64,000 nucleotides of DNA from an uncultured Vibrio sp. (GCF_947488985.1 NZ_CANLBV010000012.1:1-64000), one strand, 5' to 3'. Positions 8,918-18,987 are shown, numbered from the stretch's first letter. Numbers and translations are program-made. Notes: a model not told the origin generated them from the letters alone.

Positions 8918-9712
8918 CTAGCGTAAAAAGTTACTGACGCAAGAATTTGGGTTCAAGGCAACGAAAGAGCTCTCGTGTTGCCCATCAAGGTTCACTTCTA
9001 ACAGGTATAGGTGTTTAGGATTGGGGCTCTCAAGATTAAAAATGATCGGAGCCTCAACCTGGAACACGACGCCAGTATGTTCTGCGCGTACGTCAATAGG
9101 CATCACCAGTGTCATACCATTAAACTTGATGGATGCCGATACTAACCCAGCCTTTAGCGTTTGATAAATCACGTCGACTTTAAACTCACAGCCACCACCA
9201 TGGTGCCAGATCTGCTCTGTGACCACTTGCTCTAGCTTAACGTTACGAACGAATTGCAGGTAGGGAGTTTGCCAGATCCCGATGCGTGAATCGGATTTAG
9301 CGATAGTCTGTAAAGAGGCTGACTCATCCATATCCTCTTCAAGCAATAAGCCCTCCTCTTCCTCAAGAAAAAGGATCTCAAAGCGATTTCGACCTTGCTG
9401 CATATAAGGGCGGATATCTTTACGGTACCGTGCTTGGCTCCCATCACAATCAAATACCGCCACACCATTGAGTCGAACTTCTGCAAAGTAATCAACACCG
9501 GCAATAACGAGCTCAACAAATGGGCACGCCAACATCGCATCATCCACGTCGATATCGTGCATCAGATGCCACTCTTGCTGTGCAATTTCATTTTCACTCA
9601 AGCGACCTGGCAGCGTTGAGCTTAAAGGCGCCGGAAAGGTAATGTCATCTTGTGGAATAGAGAGATCCGTCAGTGGCGATAGCTGCCAGAGACCATCGAG
9701 AAGTAACCGCAT
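8918..9712 (-). CDS. Stand-alone GH2-type sugar-binding-domain protein (no catalytic domain)
   Basis: The N-terminal about 150 residues look like the galactose-binding jelly-roll domain that opens glycoside hydrolase family 2 enzymes such as beta-mannosidases: LDGLWQLSPL at the start, TLPGRLSENEIAQQEWHLMHDIDV, then VELVIAGVDYFAEVRLNGVAVF (the classic LVFxGVDxxAxVxLNG pattern) and RIGIWQTPYLQFV (compare GGIWRPVYL). Residues about 170-264 resemble an Ig-like beta-sandwich. The TIM-barrel catalytic domain with its two glutamates is absent, and at 264 residues there is no room for it, so hydrolysis is unlikely. No signal peptide is visible, suggesting a cytoplasmic protein. Possible roles (sugar sensing or scaffold) are inference. 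Confidence 0.7.
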   Translation of the reverse strand: MRLLLDGLWQLSPLTDLSIPQDDITFPAPLSSTLPGRLSENEIAQQEWHLMHDIDVDDAMLACPFVELVIAGVDYFAEVRLNGVAVFDCDGSQARYRKDIRPYMQQGRNRFEILFLEEEEGLLLEEDMDESASLQTIAKSDSRIGIWQTPYLQFVRNVKLEQVVTEQIWHHGGGCEFKVDVIYQTLKAGLVSASIKFNGMTLVMPIDVRAEHTGVVFQVEAPIIFNLESPNPKHLYLLEVNLDGQHESSFVALNPNSCVSNFLR

Positions 9713-9790
9713 ATCATTCCTTGAGCTAGATCAATATTGGCCGCATTATAAAGAATGAATGTATAGAAAGAAATTTATTTTTCTGAGGGT

Positions 9791-9823
9791 AAAAAAATGC
9801 CAGCTCGTGGCTGGCATTTTTTA
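9791..9823 (-). terminator. Terminator after rraB (bidirectional)
   Basis: Strong hairpin AAAATGCCAGC TCGT GGCTGGCATTTT flanked by A and T runs on both sides, 16 nt beyond the rraB stop. It works for rraB on the minus strand and faces the start region of the GH2-like gene. Confidence 0.9.
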
Positions 9824-9838
9824 AACGTTGGGAAGGAA

Positions 9839-10255
9839 TTACTCTTCGCCTTCATCATCTTCTTCAGGGTAGATAGCATCTTCACCTTCGTAGTAAGTGC
9901 CCCAGCCGTCGTAGATAATGTCGAATTTCTCTGCAAGGTTAACAAGCTTCTCAACCTGCGCATCGATCGTTTCTGCATCCAAAGTCGATTGCATGGTTGC
10001 ATCACAACAAAGTAGCTTGTTGCCATCTTCGTCTTCTGTCTCTTCAGCTTCCAGCACTTCAAAGCCCATTTTGAATGCTTCAACTACCGCTTTTTCAAGT
10101 ACTGCGAAATCTTCAGCGAATAGGTGATGCTCAATATCGTATAGTGCTTCAGGATCGCTGCCATCTTCGATGAGTGCTTCGATGATGTCGCGAGTCTCTT
10201 CCTTTTGAAATTCAATTAATTCCGCTACTGATAGATATTCATCTTCGTGAGACAT
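9839..10255 (-). CDS. rraB: Ribonuclease E inhibitor RraB
   Basis: Acidic 138-residue protein that binds the C-terminal half of RNase E and modulates RNA decay by altering degradosome composition (known for E. coli RraB/YjgD). The protein opens [21 protein letters not shown] and has the family's [20 protein letters not shown] segment, the [15 protein letters not shown] centre and the [14 protein letters not shown] motif, followed by a very acidic tail. The gene is near argF as in E. coli (rraB near argI). It is divergent from arcA across a 576-nt gap and ends in a strong terminator. Confidence 0.95.
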   Translation of the reverse strand: MSHEDEYLSVAELIEFQKEETRDIIEALIEDGSDPEALYDIEHHLFAEDFAVLEKAVVEAFKMGFEVLEAEETEDEDGNKLLCCDATMQSTLDAETIDAQVEKLVNLAEKFDIIYDGWGTYYEGEDAIYPEEDDEGEE

Positions 10256-10583
10256 GGGTCTGCTCCAGAGTGTTGACTATGAAAAGATCAAATTTGATTG
10301 CCACGAAATATGGCACGGATCGTTCAGAAAAGCCACCTAGATCCAGCATAGAAAGGTAAGTTTATCGTGCGATAACCGAAGGAATATCAATAAAAAAGTG
10401 AAATCAAAATCACAGAAACAAATCTTCAACATATTATTAACCGAGCGGCATTTTAGCATTTCAGTTTTGTGATGCCTTGTGCCCGAATTGAATAAAAACT
10501 GCGTGGTTAGTCATGCTCATTGCATACACCCCACAACTTTTGAGTTGCATAAAACCTCACTCTACCATCCAAAAGTGAATGAT

Positions 10584-10601
10584 AATGAATAAAAAATCAT
10601 T
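10584..10601 (+). promoter_or_regulatory. Candidate ARG box upstream of arcA
   Basis: The core TGAATAAAAAATCA differs at one position from the ArgR half-site consensus TGAAT-wwww-ATTCA. It lies about 170 nt upstream of the candidate arcA promoter. A paired box at the usual 3-bp spacing is not obvious. Regulation of arcA by ArgR is therefore a suggestion only. Confidence 0.35.
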
Positions 10602-10772
10602 AATGCTAAGCAAAGTCGATTTCAATCACAGCACCAACTGAGCATAAATCCTCAAAAAGACGGGTCAATGTAATGAGCTCCCTATTAGTGTTTAGTGCTA
10701 ATTAATAAGCAAAAATCAGATTTTAACACTGTTAAATTGAATAATACTTAGCATTAACACACTCTCTAAAAC

Positions 10773-10801
10773 TTGCATATTACGATCAAGCTTGTCATAA
10801 A
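10773..10801 (+). promoter_or_regulatory. Candidate arcA promoter
   Basis: TTGCAT (10773-10778), 17-nt spacer, CATAAA (10796-10801), 30 nt before the arcA ATG. Reasonable sigma-70 match; a weak FNR half-site ATCAA (10784-10788) lies within the spacer, but its partner half is degenerate. Confidence 0.4.
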
Positions 10802-10831
10802 TAGACGCTGGATTATAAGTAAGGATGCAAA

Positions 10832-12052
10832 ATGAGTAAGCTGTACGTTGGCTCCGAAGTCGGTCAGTTAAGACGAGTTCTCTTAAATAGACCTGAAAGA
10901 GCACTCACCCACCTCACCCCTTCTAACTGTCACGAATTACTATTCGACGATGTACTTGCTGTTGAGGCTGCGGGTGAGGAGCACGATGCCTTCGCTGAAA
11001 CCCTGCGTAGCCAAGATGTAGAAGTGCTGCTACTGCATAACTTACTGGTAGAGACGCTTGCTGTCCCTCAGGCTCGAGAATGGCTCCTGAATACTCAAAT
11101 CTCAGATTTTCGTTATGGGCCTATTTTTGCCCGTGATTTAAGAAGCTATCTTGCTCAAATGGATAATGAGCACCTAGCGAGCCTACTATTGGGTGGCTTG
11201 GCTTACTCAGAGCTGCCAATCAAATCCTCGTCGATGCTACCTAAAATGCAGCGACCGCTCGATTTCGTGATAGAGCCACTGCCGAACCATCTATTTACGC
11301 GAGATACCTCATGCTGGGTTTACGGCGGTGTATCACTTAACCCAATGATGAAGCCCGCACGTCAACGCGAAACCAACCATCTGCGTGCTATCTACCGCTG
11401 GCATCCAGTCTTTGCAGGGCAAGATTTCATTAAGTATTTCGGTGATGAAGATCTGCACTACGATAATGCCAACATCGAGGGCGGGGATGTGCTGGTTATT
11501 GGTAAAGGTGCGGTACTGATCGGAATCTCTGAGCGTACCAAGCCACAAGGTGTCGAAAACCTTGCTGCGAGCCTATTCAAGTCGGGTCAAGCAAGCGAAG
11601 TGATCGCGATCGACCTACCAAAGCACCGCTCTTGCATGCACCTAGATACGGTGATGACGCACATGGATATCGACACCTTCTCTGTCTATCCAGAGATTGT
11701 GCGTAAAGATCTCGACACTTGGCGCTTAACGCCAAAAGAAAATGGCGAAATGCGGGTCGAGAAGGCCGATAACTACCTATCTGCGATTGAAGGGGCGCTG
11801 GGCCTCGATCAACTGAAGATCATCACCACCGGTGGTGACAACTACGAAGCAGAACGTGAACAGTGGAATGACGCCAACAATGTACTCACCGTAAAACCGG
11901 GGACTGTGATTGGTTATGAGCGTAATGTTTACACCAATGAGAAATACGACAAAGCGGGAATCGAAGTCCTCACCATTCCGGGTAACGAACTGGGGCGTGG
12001 ACGCGGGGGGGCTCGTTGCATGAGCTGCCCTATTGAAAGAGACGGAATTTAA
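10832..12052 (+). CDS. arcA: Arginine deiminase
   Basis: Hydrolyses L-arginine to L-citrulline and ammonia, first step of the arginine deiminase (ADI) energy and acid-resistance pathway; guanidino-group-modifying fold. The catalytic residues are present: nucleophile C396 in the GGARCMSCP motif, FTRDTS (substrate-binding Asp), the NIEGGDV segment, and the [12 protein letters not shown] motif with the active-site His. Length 406 is normal. The name arcA here means arginine deiminase, not the redox response regulator. The next gene is ornithine carbamoyltransferase, but carbamate kinase and the arginine/ornithine antiporter, usual ADI partners, are not in this window, and a terminator separates the two genes. 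The ATG has a weak ribosome site (GTAAGGA, 8 nt). Confidence 0.95.
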   Translation: MSKLYVGSEVGQLRRVLLNRPERALTHLTPSNCHELLFDDVLAVEAAGEEHDAFAETLRSQDVEVLLLHNLLVETLAVPQAREWLLNTQISDFRYGPIFARDLRSYLAQMDNEHLASLLLGGLAYSELPIKSSSMLPKMQRPLDFVIEPLPNHLFTRDTSCWVYGGVSLNPMMKPARQRETNHLRAIYRWHPVFAGQDFIKYFGDEDLHYDNANIEGGDVLVIGKGAVLIGISERTKPQGVENLAASLFKSGQASEVIAIDLPKHRSCMHLDTVMTHMDIDTFSVYPEIVRKDLDTWRLTPKENGEMRVEKADNYLSAIEGALGLDQLKIITTGGDNYEAEREQWNDANNVLTVKPGTVIGYERNVYTNEKYDKAGIEVLTIPGNELGRGRGGARCMSCPIERDGI

Positions 12053-12129
12053 ATTACAGGCTCGAGTTCAACTTAACTTAACTCAATTCAACTAAGCCAC
12101 TCAATCAAACCGAAATCACAACTCATCGA

Positions 12130-12158
12130 GGTCAGTACGCTTGTACTGGCCTTTTTTA
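12130..12158 (+). terminator. Terminator between arcA and argF
   Basis: Perfect hairpin GGTCAGTAC GCTT GTACTGGCC followed by six T, 77 nt after the arcA stop. Confidence 0.9.
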
Positions 12159-12165
12159 TTAAAAA

Positions 12166-12183
12166 TAAAAATAAATATTCACA
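12166..12183 (+). promoter_or_regulatory. Candidate ARG box upstream of argF
   Basis: AAAATAAATATTCA matches the ArgR core at 12 of 14 positions. A second, poorer copy (AGCATTTTTATGTT) follows at the 21-bp period expected of paired ARG boxes. Location, 65-80 nt before argF, fits arginine repression. Weak evidence. Confidence 0.35.
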
Positions 12184-12245
12184 AATATAGCATTTTTATG
12201 TTTAACTGGATTCTTCATTGATTCTATATATCCAAGGAGCGAGAT

Positions 12246-13250
12246 ATGGCCTTTAACCTTCGCAATCGTAACTTTCTAAAACTTCTCGACTTTACTCCTA
12301 AAGAGATTCAGTTTTTGCTCGATCTATCTGCAGACTTAAAAAAAGCAAAATATGCAGGTACAGAGCAAAAAAGACTGAGTGGTAAAAACATCGCTTTGAT
12401 CTTTGAAAAAGCATCCACCCGAACTCGTTGTGCGTTTGAAGTCGCTGCTTTTGATCAAGGGGCTCAGGTCTCTTATTTAGGCCCTTCTGGTACGCAGATC
12501 GGTCAAAAAGAATCAATGAAAGATACGGCTCGTGTATTGGGGCGTATGTACGATGGCATCGAATATCGTGGCTTTGGCCAAAGCATTGTCGAAGACCTGG
12601 GGGCTTATGCCGGAGTACCAGTTTGGAATGGCCTAACCGATGAGTTCCATCCCACTCAGATCTTGGCTGATTTCCTCACTATGCTTGAGCATGGCCGAGG
12701 TAAACAACTGTATCAAATTAGCTTTGCCTACCTAGGTGATGCACGTAACAATATGGGCAACTCTCTGTTAGTGGGTGCTGCGAAAATGGGCATGGATATT
12801 CGCCTGGTCGCACCAAAAGCCTTCTGGCCAGAAGAGCAGCTTGTTGAAGAGTGCCAAGCGATCGCGCAAAGCACAGGTGCCAAAATCACTCTAACGGAAG
12901 ACGTTGCTGAAGGCGTGAAAGATTGTGATTTCCTATACACCGACGTTTGGGTTTCGATGGGCGAAGCGCCTGAAGCTTGGGATGAACGTGTAGCGGTAAT
13001 GAAACCATACCAAGTGAATATGGATGTGATTAAGCTGACGGGGAACCCTCAAGTGAAATTCATGCACTGCCTACCCGCTTTCCATAACAATGAAACCGTG
13101 ATTGGCCAGCAAGTCGCAGACAAGTATGGAATGAACGGCTTGGAAGTGACGGATGAAGTGTTTGAATCTGACTACTCAATTGTATTTGATGAGGCAGAGA
13201 ATCGCATACATACCATCAAGGCGGTGATGGTCGCGACTCTTGGTCAATAG
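12246..13250 (+). CDS. argF: Ornithine carbamoyltransferase
   Basis: Transfers the carbamoyl group from carbamoyl phosphate to ornithine to give citrulline (arginine synthesis), or runs in reverse in ADI catabolism. The carbamoyl-phosphate-binding STRTR is at residues 57-61 and the ornithine/carbamoyl-phosphate loop HCLP at 274-277; the FHPTQ motif (substrate-binding) and the SMG loop are also present. Length 334 matches E. coli ArgF/ArgI. Strong ribosome site (AAGGAGCGAGAT before ATG). It has its own upstream region with a possible ARG box. It lies next to pyrB, a paralogue using the same carbamoyl phosphate. Whether it serves anabolism or ADI catabolism cannot be settled from sequence. Confidence 0.95.
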   Translation: MAFNLRNRNFLKLLDFTPKEIQFLLDLSADLKKAKYAGTEQKRLSGKNIALIFEKASTRTRCAFEVAAFDQGAQVSYLGPSGTQIGQKESMKDTARVLGRMYDGIEYRGFGQSIVEDLGAYAGVPVWNGLTDEFHPTQILADFLTMLEHGRGKQLYQISFAYLGDARNNMGNSLLVGAAKMGMDIRLVAPKAFWPEEQLVEECQAIAQSTGAKITLTEDVAEGVKDCDFLYTDVWVSMGEAPEAWDERVAVMKPYQVNMDVIKLTGNPQVKFMHCLPAFHNNETVIGQQVADKYGMNGLEVTDEVFESDYSIVFDEAENRIHTIKAVMVATLGQ

Positions 13251-13288
13251 ACAATAATGAAAGTAAACAAAAGCTTGATGTAATCGCT

Positions 13289-13316
13289 TGCGCTCACAAA
13301 TTGAAAGCGTATAATT
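13289..13316 (+). promoter_or_regulatory. Promoter of the pyrL-pyrB-pyrI operon
   Basis: TTGCGC (13289-13294), 16-nt spacer, perfect TATAAT (13311-13316). Transcription would start near 13323, about 20 nt before the leader peptide ATG. Confidence 0.75.
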
Positions 13317-13344
13317 CTCGGCAATTTGTCTGAGAGTAGTGAAA

Positions 13345-13479
13345 ATGACGCCAAGCAATGTTGTGATAGAACATAATGATATTGTGACAACACATAATAA
13401 TATTGTGAAAACACCTAATATTGCTCGTAAGCTAGCCTGCTTACCTGGCCGTCTATTCTGCTTTTCGGTATGTTTTTAA
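13345..13479 (+). CDS. pyrL: pyrBI operon leader peptide PyrL
   Basis: A 44-codon open reading frame begins at ATG 13345 and stops at TAA 13479, one base before the attenuator stem. It has the same codon number as E. coli PyrL but an unrelated sequence except for a C-terminal CLPGRLFCFSVCF. The codons for that end are T-rich (TTC TGC TTT TCG ... TGT TTT), giving a U-rich RNA where polymerase pauses when UTP is low; the coupled ribosome then covers the terminator. The N-terminal half contains an internal repeat (HNDIVTT / HNNIVKT), unusual for a leader. It was not found by length-filtered gene calling. Confidence 0.85.
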   Translation: MTPSNVVIEHNDIVTTHNNIVKTPNIARKLACLPGRLFCFSVCF

Positions 13480-13506
13480 AGCCTCCCATGATGGGGGGCT
13501 TTTTTA
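13480..13506 (+). terminator. pyrBI attenuator
   Basis: Stem AGCCTCCC / TGGGGGGCT with a short loop followed by a run of T, immediately after the pyrL stop codon and 32 nt before pyrB. Its position, with the U-rich pause region and the leader peptide ending inside it, is the layout of UTP-sensing attenuation in enterobacterial pyrBI. Confidence 0.88.
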
Positions 13507-13537
13507 TGGCTAATACATTATTGTGGGGAAGAAGATC

Positions 13538-14467
13538 ATGGCGAATTCGCTCTATCAAAAGCACATCATCTCAATTCCAGAGCTTTCTCGTGAAGAGCTA
13601 GAATTAATTGTTCAAACGGCAGGTCACCTAAAAGCTGAACCAAACCCAGAACTCATCAAGAACAAAGTGGTTGCTAGCTGCTTCTTCGAACCTTCAACGC
13701 GCACTCGTCTCTCTTTTGAAACCGCGATCCAACGCATCGGTGGTGATGTGATTGGTTTCGACAGTGGTGGTAATACATCTTTGGCAAAGAAAGGCGAAAC
13801 GTTGGCTGACTCAGTACAGGTGATCTCTTCATACGTAGATGCCTACGTGATGCGTCACCCTCAAGAAGGCGCAGCGCGTCTGGCCTCTGAGTTTTCAAAT
13901 GGCGTGCCTGTTATTAATGCGGGCGATGGCGCTAACCAACACCCAACACAAACGTTATTAGACCTGTTCTCCATCGCAGAGACACAAGGCCGCCTAGATA
14001 ACCTTAATGTTGCGTTCGTTGGCGACCTTAAGTATGGCCGTACGGTTCACTCTTTAACTCAAGCACTCGCGAAGTTCGACAATATCTGTTTCTACTTCGT
14101 CGCACCGGAAGCACTGGCTATGCCAGACTACATTTGCGAAGAGCTTGATGAAGCCGGTATCAAGTACCAACTACTAACCAACATGGAAGATGTCATCCCA
14201 GAGTTGGATGTGCTGTACATGACTCGCGTTCAAAAAGAGCGCTTTGATGAATCGGAATACGCCCACATCAAATCGGCGTACATTCTTACTGCCGCACTGC
14301 TAGACAATGCTCGCGAGAACCTCAAGGTGCTGCACCCTCTTCCTCGTGTGGATGAAATTACTATCGATGTCGATAAAACACCTTACGCTTACTACTTCCA
14401 GCAAGCTGAGAATGGTGTTTACGCTCGTGAAGCATTACTGGCCCTTGTTCTTAACGAAACGCTGTAA
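13538..14467 (+). CDS. pyrB: Aspartate carbamoyltransferase catalytic subunit
   Basis: First committed step of pyrimidine synthesis: carbamoyl phosphate plus aspartate to N-carbamoyl-aspartate. The STRTR carbamoyl-phosphate motif is at residues 53-57, the HPTQ motif is in the [11 protein letters not shown] segment, and HPLPR is at 266-270. I start at ATG 13538 (309 residues, close to E. coli's 311); an in-frame GTG at 13523 is less likely. It forms the dodecameric enzyme with PyrI, encoded 12 nt downstream. Expression is controlled by the leader peptide and attenuator just upstream. Confidence 0.97.
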   Translation: MANSLYQKHIISIPELSREELELIVQTAGHLKAEPNPELIKNKVVASCFFEPSTRTRLSFETAIQRIGGDVIGFDSGGNTSLAKKGETLADSVQVISSYVDAYVMRHPQEGAARLASEFSNGVPVINAGDGANQHPTQTLLDLFSIAETQGRLDNLNVAFVGDLKYGRTVHSLTQALAKFDNICFYFVAPEALAMPDYICEELDEAGIKYQLLTNMEDVIPELDVLYMTRVQKERFDESEYAHIKSAYILTAALLDNARENLKVLHPLPRVDEITIDVDKTPYAYYFQQAENGVYAREALLALVLNETL

Positions 14468-14479
14468 AGGAGAGATATC

Positions 14480-14941
14480 ATGTCTAAAGAGACTCAATTA
14501 AAAGTTGAAGCCATCAGAAACGGTACTGTTATCGACCATATCCCTGCCAACATCGGGATCAAGGTGTTAAAGCTGTTCGACATGCACAACTCTCATCAGC
14601 GTGTGACCATTGGCTTGAACCTGCCTTCATCGGCACAAGGTGGAAAAGACCTGCTCAAGATTGAGAATGTGTTCATCACAGAAGAGCAAGCAAGTAAGCT
14701 GGCCCTGTATGCCCCTCATGCTACGGTTAACCAAATCGAAGATTATGAAGTGGTCAAGAAGCTTGCACTAGAGCTTCCAGAACAGATCAACGATGTATTT
14801 GAGTGCCCAAACAGCAACTGCATTACTCACAATGAGCCGGTTGAAAGCAGCTTTAAAATCTTTGAAAAGAAAGAAGATATTCGATTGAAATGTAAGTACT
14901 GTGAAAAAGTTTTCTCTCGCGAAGTCGTGACTGAAAGATAA
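14480..14941 (+). CDS. pyrI: Aspartate carbamoyltransferase regulatory subunit
   Basis: Regulatory chain that binds CTP/ATP and holds the catalytic trimers of PyrB together. The four zinc-binding cysteines are C109, C114 (CPNSNC), C138 and C141 (CKYC), at the same positions as in E. coli. The N-terminal allosteric domain (residues 1-97) shows the [12 protein letters not shown] nucleotide-site motif. Length 153 is the family norm. It follows pyrB by 12 nt with a GGAGAG ribosome site. The enzyme is thus feedback-inhibited by CTP in addition to transcriptional attenuation. Confidence 0.97.
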   Translation: MSKETQLKVEAIRNGTVIDHIPANIGIKVLKLFDMHNSHQRVTIGLNLPSSAQGGKDLLKIENVFITEEQASKLALYAPHATVNQIEDYEVVKKLALELPEQINDVFECPNSNCITHNEPVESSFKIFEKKEDIRLKCKYCEKVFSREVVTER

Positions 14942-14978
14942 CGCAATACGGCTATTGTCGTCGAATGCAAAAACGATC

Positions 14979-15006
14979 AAATACCTCTCCTGTGCGGGGT
15001 ATTTTG
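14979..15006 (+). terminator. Terminator after pyrI
   Basis: Imperfect hairpin (AAATACC / GGTATTT arms with a loop of about 13 nt) followed by T-rich sequence, 37 nt after the pyrI stop. Confidence 0.6.
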
Positions 15007-15076
15007 CTCTTTACCTAGCCCAAGTTTGTAGGCACACTGAAAATAGACTTTTATCTAATCACTGACGGAATAACCA

Positions 15077-15466
15077 ATGACTAAAGTACTTCACACAGAA
15101 TCGGCTCCAGCTGCAATCGGCCCATACGTACAAGGCGTTGACCTTGGCAACATGGTACTGACTTCTGGTCAAATCCCAGTTAACCCAGTAACGGGTGAAG
15201 TATCTGCCGATATCGCAGAGCAAGCTCGCCAATCTCTAGAAAACGTTCAAGCGGTTGTTGAGGCTTCAGGCCTGACTGTAAAAGACATCGTAAAGCTGAC
15301 GGTATTCGTTAAAGACCTAAACGACTTCGGCACGGTCAATGAAGCTTACGGTAAATTCTTTGATGAACACGGCGTTGCAAACTACCCTGCTCGCTCATGT
15401 GTTGAAGTGGCTCGCCTACCGAAAGATGTCGGTATCGAGATCGAAGCAATTGCGGTTCGCAAATAG
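15077..15466 (+). CDS. ridA: 2-iminobutanoate/2-iminopropanoate deaminase RidA
   Basis: Trimeric enzyme of the Rid/YER057c/UK114 family that hydrolyses reactive enamine/imine intermediates made by PLP enzymes, releasing 2-keto acids and ammonia and protecting transaminases and IlvE. Key residues are R106 and C108 in NYPARSCVEV, the PKDVGIEIEAIA end motif with E121, and the SGQIPVNPVTGE loop. Length 129 is typical. It lies downstream of pyrBI, as in E. coli, but after a terminator, so it probably has its own promoter in 15007-15076. Confidence 0.95.
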   Translation: MTKVLHTESAPAAIGPYVQGVDLGNMVLTSGQIPVNPVTGEVSADIAEQARQSLENVQAVVEASGLTVKDIVKLTVFVKDLNDFGTVNEAYGKFFDEHGVANYPARSCVEVARLPKDVGIEIEAIAVRK

Positions 15467-15520
15467 ATTTCACTCTATTTAGTCAACGGCTTAGCGTAGA
15501 ACTAAGTGTTGATAGATACA

Positions 15521-15550
15521 AAAAAGGTTGCCAAATTGGCAACCTTTTTT
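15521..15550 (+). terminator. Terminator between ridA and plsC (bidirectional)
   Basis: Near-perfect palindrome AAAAAGGTTGCC AAATT GGCAACCTTTTTT between convergent ridA and plsC; flanking A and T runs fit termination in both directions. Confidence 0.92.
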
Positions 15551-15573
15551 ACTATTCGTTGTTTGTGTTTAAG

Positions 15574-16305
15574 CTATTTCTTATTAAGCTCAACCACCTC
15601 TTTATCTAATGCTTCTAGCTTAACGGCCATCTGCTCACGAGCTAGGTTAGCCAGTTCACGCACATTAGACTTGTCGTAGCCTTCCGTGCTGATTGGTGGC
15701 AGCATTTCAACAATCACGTGACCATTGTTCCAACGGTTGAGCTTAACGCCACCTGTTGAGCTACACACGATAGGAACAATAGGTAAGCCTGCGCCAATTG
15801 CTGCATGGAAAGCCCCTGTTTTGAATGGCAACAGACCACGACCACGACCACGAGAGCGAGTCCCTTCAGGGAACATCCATACTGAAACATCACTCTCTTT
15901 TAGGCTAGTCACCACCTGATCAATCGTACCAACGGCTTTGCTGCGGTTAGCACGGTCAATGAGAATATTACCCGTTAGCCAGTAAAGCTGACCAAATAAC
16001 GGCATCCACGCAAGGCTTTTCTTACCCACGGTCACCACTTTAGGCGTTACCGCAGATGATATCGTGAACAGATCCCAACTGTTTTGGTGGTTCGCAACAT
16101 AGACATGCTGACCGCGTGAGTAAGCATCTTCAGGGATGCGTAGCTCCAACTTCATACCGAATACTTTCGACATACGACCGAAGTAACGGCCAAAGGTAAA
16201 TACGTGTTTCGGATTGCGTGGACTGAGTAGACAGTAACCGCACCCAAATACAAACATTAGAATCGCAAATATCGCCAATGCAAAAATACGTAGTATTGCT
16301 ATCAT
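15574..16305 (-). CDS. plsC: 1-acyl-sn-glycerol-3-phosphate acyltransferase
   Basis: Acylates lysophosphatidic acid to phosphatidic acid in phospholipid synthesis; inner-membrane associated. Family motifs: the catalytic NHQNSWD (72-78; H73, D78) and the glycerol-phosphate-binding FPEGTRSRG (145-153), plus KKSLAWMPLFG and an N-terminal membrane helix (about 3-27). I start at ATG 16305 (243 residues) because it has a TGAGG ribosome site 7 nt away and matches E. coli PlsC length; an in-frame TTG upstream adds 7 residues. It follows murA in the same direction but behind a terminator, with 150 nt between. Confidence 0.93.
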   Translation of the reverse strand: MIAILRIFALAIFAILMFVFGCGYCLLSPRNPKHVFTFGRYFGRMSKVFGMKLELRIPEDAYSRGQHVYVANHQNSWDLFTISSAVTPKVVTVGKKSLAWMPLFGQLYWLTGNILIDRANRSKAVGTIDQVVTSLKESDVSVWMFPEGTRSRGRGRGLLPFKTGAFHAAIGAGLPIVPIVCSSTGGVKLNRWNNGHVIVEMLPPISTEGYDKSNVRELANLAREQMAVKLEALDKEVVELNKK

Positions 16306-16382
16306 TTTGTTCCTCACCAACCACAAAGCTCACCCATCTATTCACATAAAATCGTAATAGATTCGCCTTTGGTAAATACAAG

Positions 16383-16415
16383 TATAAAAAAGTCGAAACC
16401 AAGGTTCCGACTTTA
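16383..16415 (-). terminator. Terminator after murA
   Basis: Minus-strand hairpin AAGTCGGAACC TTG GTTTCGACTT (one mismatch) followed by six T, 40 nt after the murA stop. Confidence 0.8.
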
Positions 16416-16455
16416 GTGTGTTTATCTTATTGATTCATAGACTCGCTAACCTAGG

Positions 16456-17984
<1,529 letters not shown>

Positions 17985-17997
17985 AAATAGCTCCTGC

Positions 17998-18306
17998 CTA
18001 ATTTTTTATGTGCTCTGCCATCATTGGCTGGATATTGCTCAATTGGAACAACGTTCGTAATTGTTCTGGCACGAAACTGAGCATTATATGACAGTTTTGA
18101 TTTTTTGCATGCTCTAATAAGTGAATTAACATCACCATTCCTGCTGAATCGACTCGATTTATATGGCTAAGGTCAATTTCAACGCGCAATTCCGTCGTTT
18201 GCCACTTTTCCAATATACGCCAGATTGCAGGAACACTGTCTCGATCGATATCACCGAGAAGCTGATACTGTTTAGAGTTTAGTGCTTGCCATTGAGGGTG
18301 ACCCAT
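17998..18306 (-). CDS. mlaB: Phospholipid retrograde transport STAS protein MlaB
   Basis: STAS-domain cytoplasmic subunit of the MlaFEDB complex; binds MlaF and is required for assembly and ATPase activity. The 102-residue protein has the STAS core: the [19 protein letters not shown] stretch with the conserved Asp-Ser-Ala-Gly, followed by the helix [17 protein letters not shown]. The start overlaps the mlaC stop by one base (TAATG), so they are translationally coupled. Confidence 0.93.
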   Translation of the reverse strand: MGHPQWQALNSKQYQLLGDIDRDSVPAIWRILEKWQTTELRVEIDLSHINRVDSAGMVMLIHLLEHAKNQNCHIMLSFVPEQLRTLFQLSNIQPMMAEHIKN

Positions 18307-18983
18307 TATTTATTACTCTCAAAGCGAATCGGTTGTGCGGCAAGTTTCTCCAGTTCACCGGCAACCGTTAAGATACCTTCTTGGCGGATCTTAGTATTCC
18401 ACTCCGATTGCTTACTCGACAACAAGCTAATACCTTCCGCAACCATATCAAACGCTTTCCACTCGCCAGACTTCTTGTCTTTACGAAGCTTAAATTCAAG
18501 CTTGATGTTTGGTCGCGGTGTATCGATGATATCAACCTTGATACTGGTGATACGACTGTCCGCTTTGATTTTTGGTTCTGGACCAAACTTAATAGTCTGA
18601 TCGGTATACTGGGTCAACACTTGGGCATAAGAAGAAACCAAGTATTTACGGAATGCATCGATAAACACGCCCACGTCTTTTCTATCTGCGCCTTTCAAGT
18701 TGGGCCCCAACAGCTTAAGCGCTGCGTATTGAGCATTCACATACGGCATCAACTCTTGCTCAACGATGATCTTCAGTAACTCAGGATCTTGTTGGATGTT
18801 GTCTTGTTCACTCTTTAAACGCTCAAACGCGGTTTCTGCGACTTGAGTCATCATTTGGTAAGGCTGGGTACGATCAATCGATTCGCCTGCAAAAGCTTGA
18901 ACAGACATCAGCAAAGCAAGCACTGTCATCAACCATCGCTTCACTGTGAGGTTCGCCTTCAACATGGTATTGTTTTCTAACAT
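18306..18983 (-). CDS. mlaC: Phospholipid-binding periplasmic protein MlaC
   Basis: Periplasmic carrier that shuttles phospholipids between the outer membrane MlaA-porin complex and the inner-membrane MlaFEDB. I start at ATG 18983 (225 residues), 4 nt after the mlaD stop and 7 nt after a GGAG site; longer in-frame starts overlap mlaD. The N-terminus is a signal peptide (basic LTVKRWLM, hydrophobic core TVLALLMSVQ, cut after QAFA). The mature protein shows the Tol-Tol-Ttg2/MlaC pattern: PYQMMTQVAETAFERL, the helical PEL.K.IVEQELMPYVNAQYAALKLLG segment, and SSYAQVLTQYTDQTI. Confidence 0.94.
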   Translation of the reverse strand: MLENNTMLKANLTVKRWLMTVLALLMSVQAFAGESIDRTQPYQMMTQVAETAFERLKSEQDNIQQDPELLKIIVEQELMPYVNAQYAALKLLGPNLKGADRKDVGVFIDAFRKYLVSSYAQVLTQYTDQTIKFGPEPKIKADSRITSIKVDIIDTPRPNIKLEFKLRKDKKSGEWKAFDMVAEGISLLSSKQSEWNTKIRQEGILTVAGELEKLAAQPIRFESNK

Positions 18984-18987
18984 GAGA

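Larger units (their letters stand above)
10256..10831. other. 576-nt divergent intergenic region rraB / arcA
   Basis: I find no convincing gene here. It is AT-rich with many stops in all frames. It holds the candidate arcA promoter (10773-10801) and a candidate ARG box (10584-10601). A 21-codon reading frame without a ribosome site (from the ATG near 10512) is not supported. A palindrome ATCAAATTTGAT (about 10287-10298) lies just upstream of rraB and may belong to its promoter. Confidence 0.6.

Noticed and set aside
9232-9543. Alternative reading frame within the GH2-like gene
   Set aside because: Lies entirely inside a better-supported gene and has no protein-family pattern.
10512-10577. 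21-codon frame upstream of arcA as leader peptide
   Set aside because: No ribosome site, no Arg-codon run and no following attenuator.
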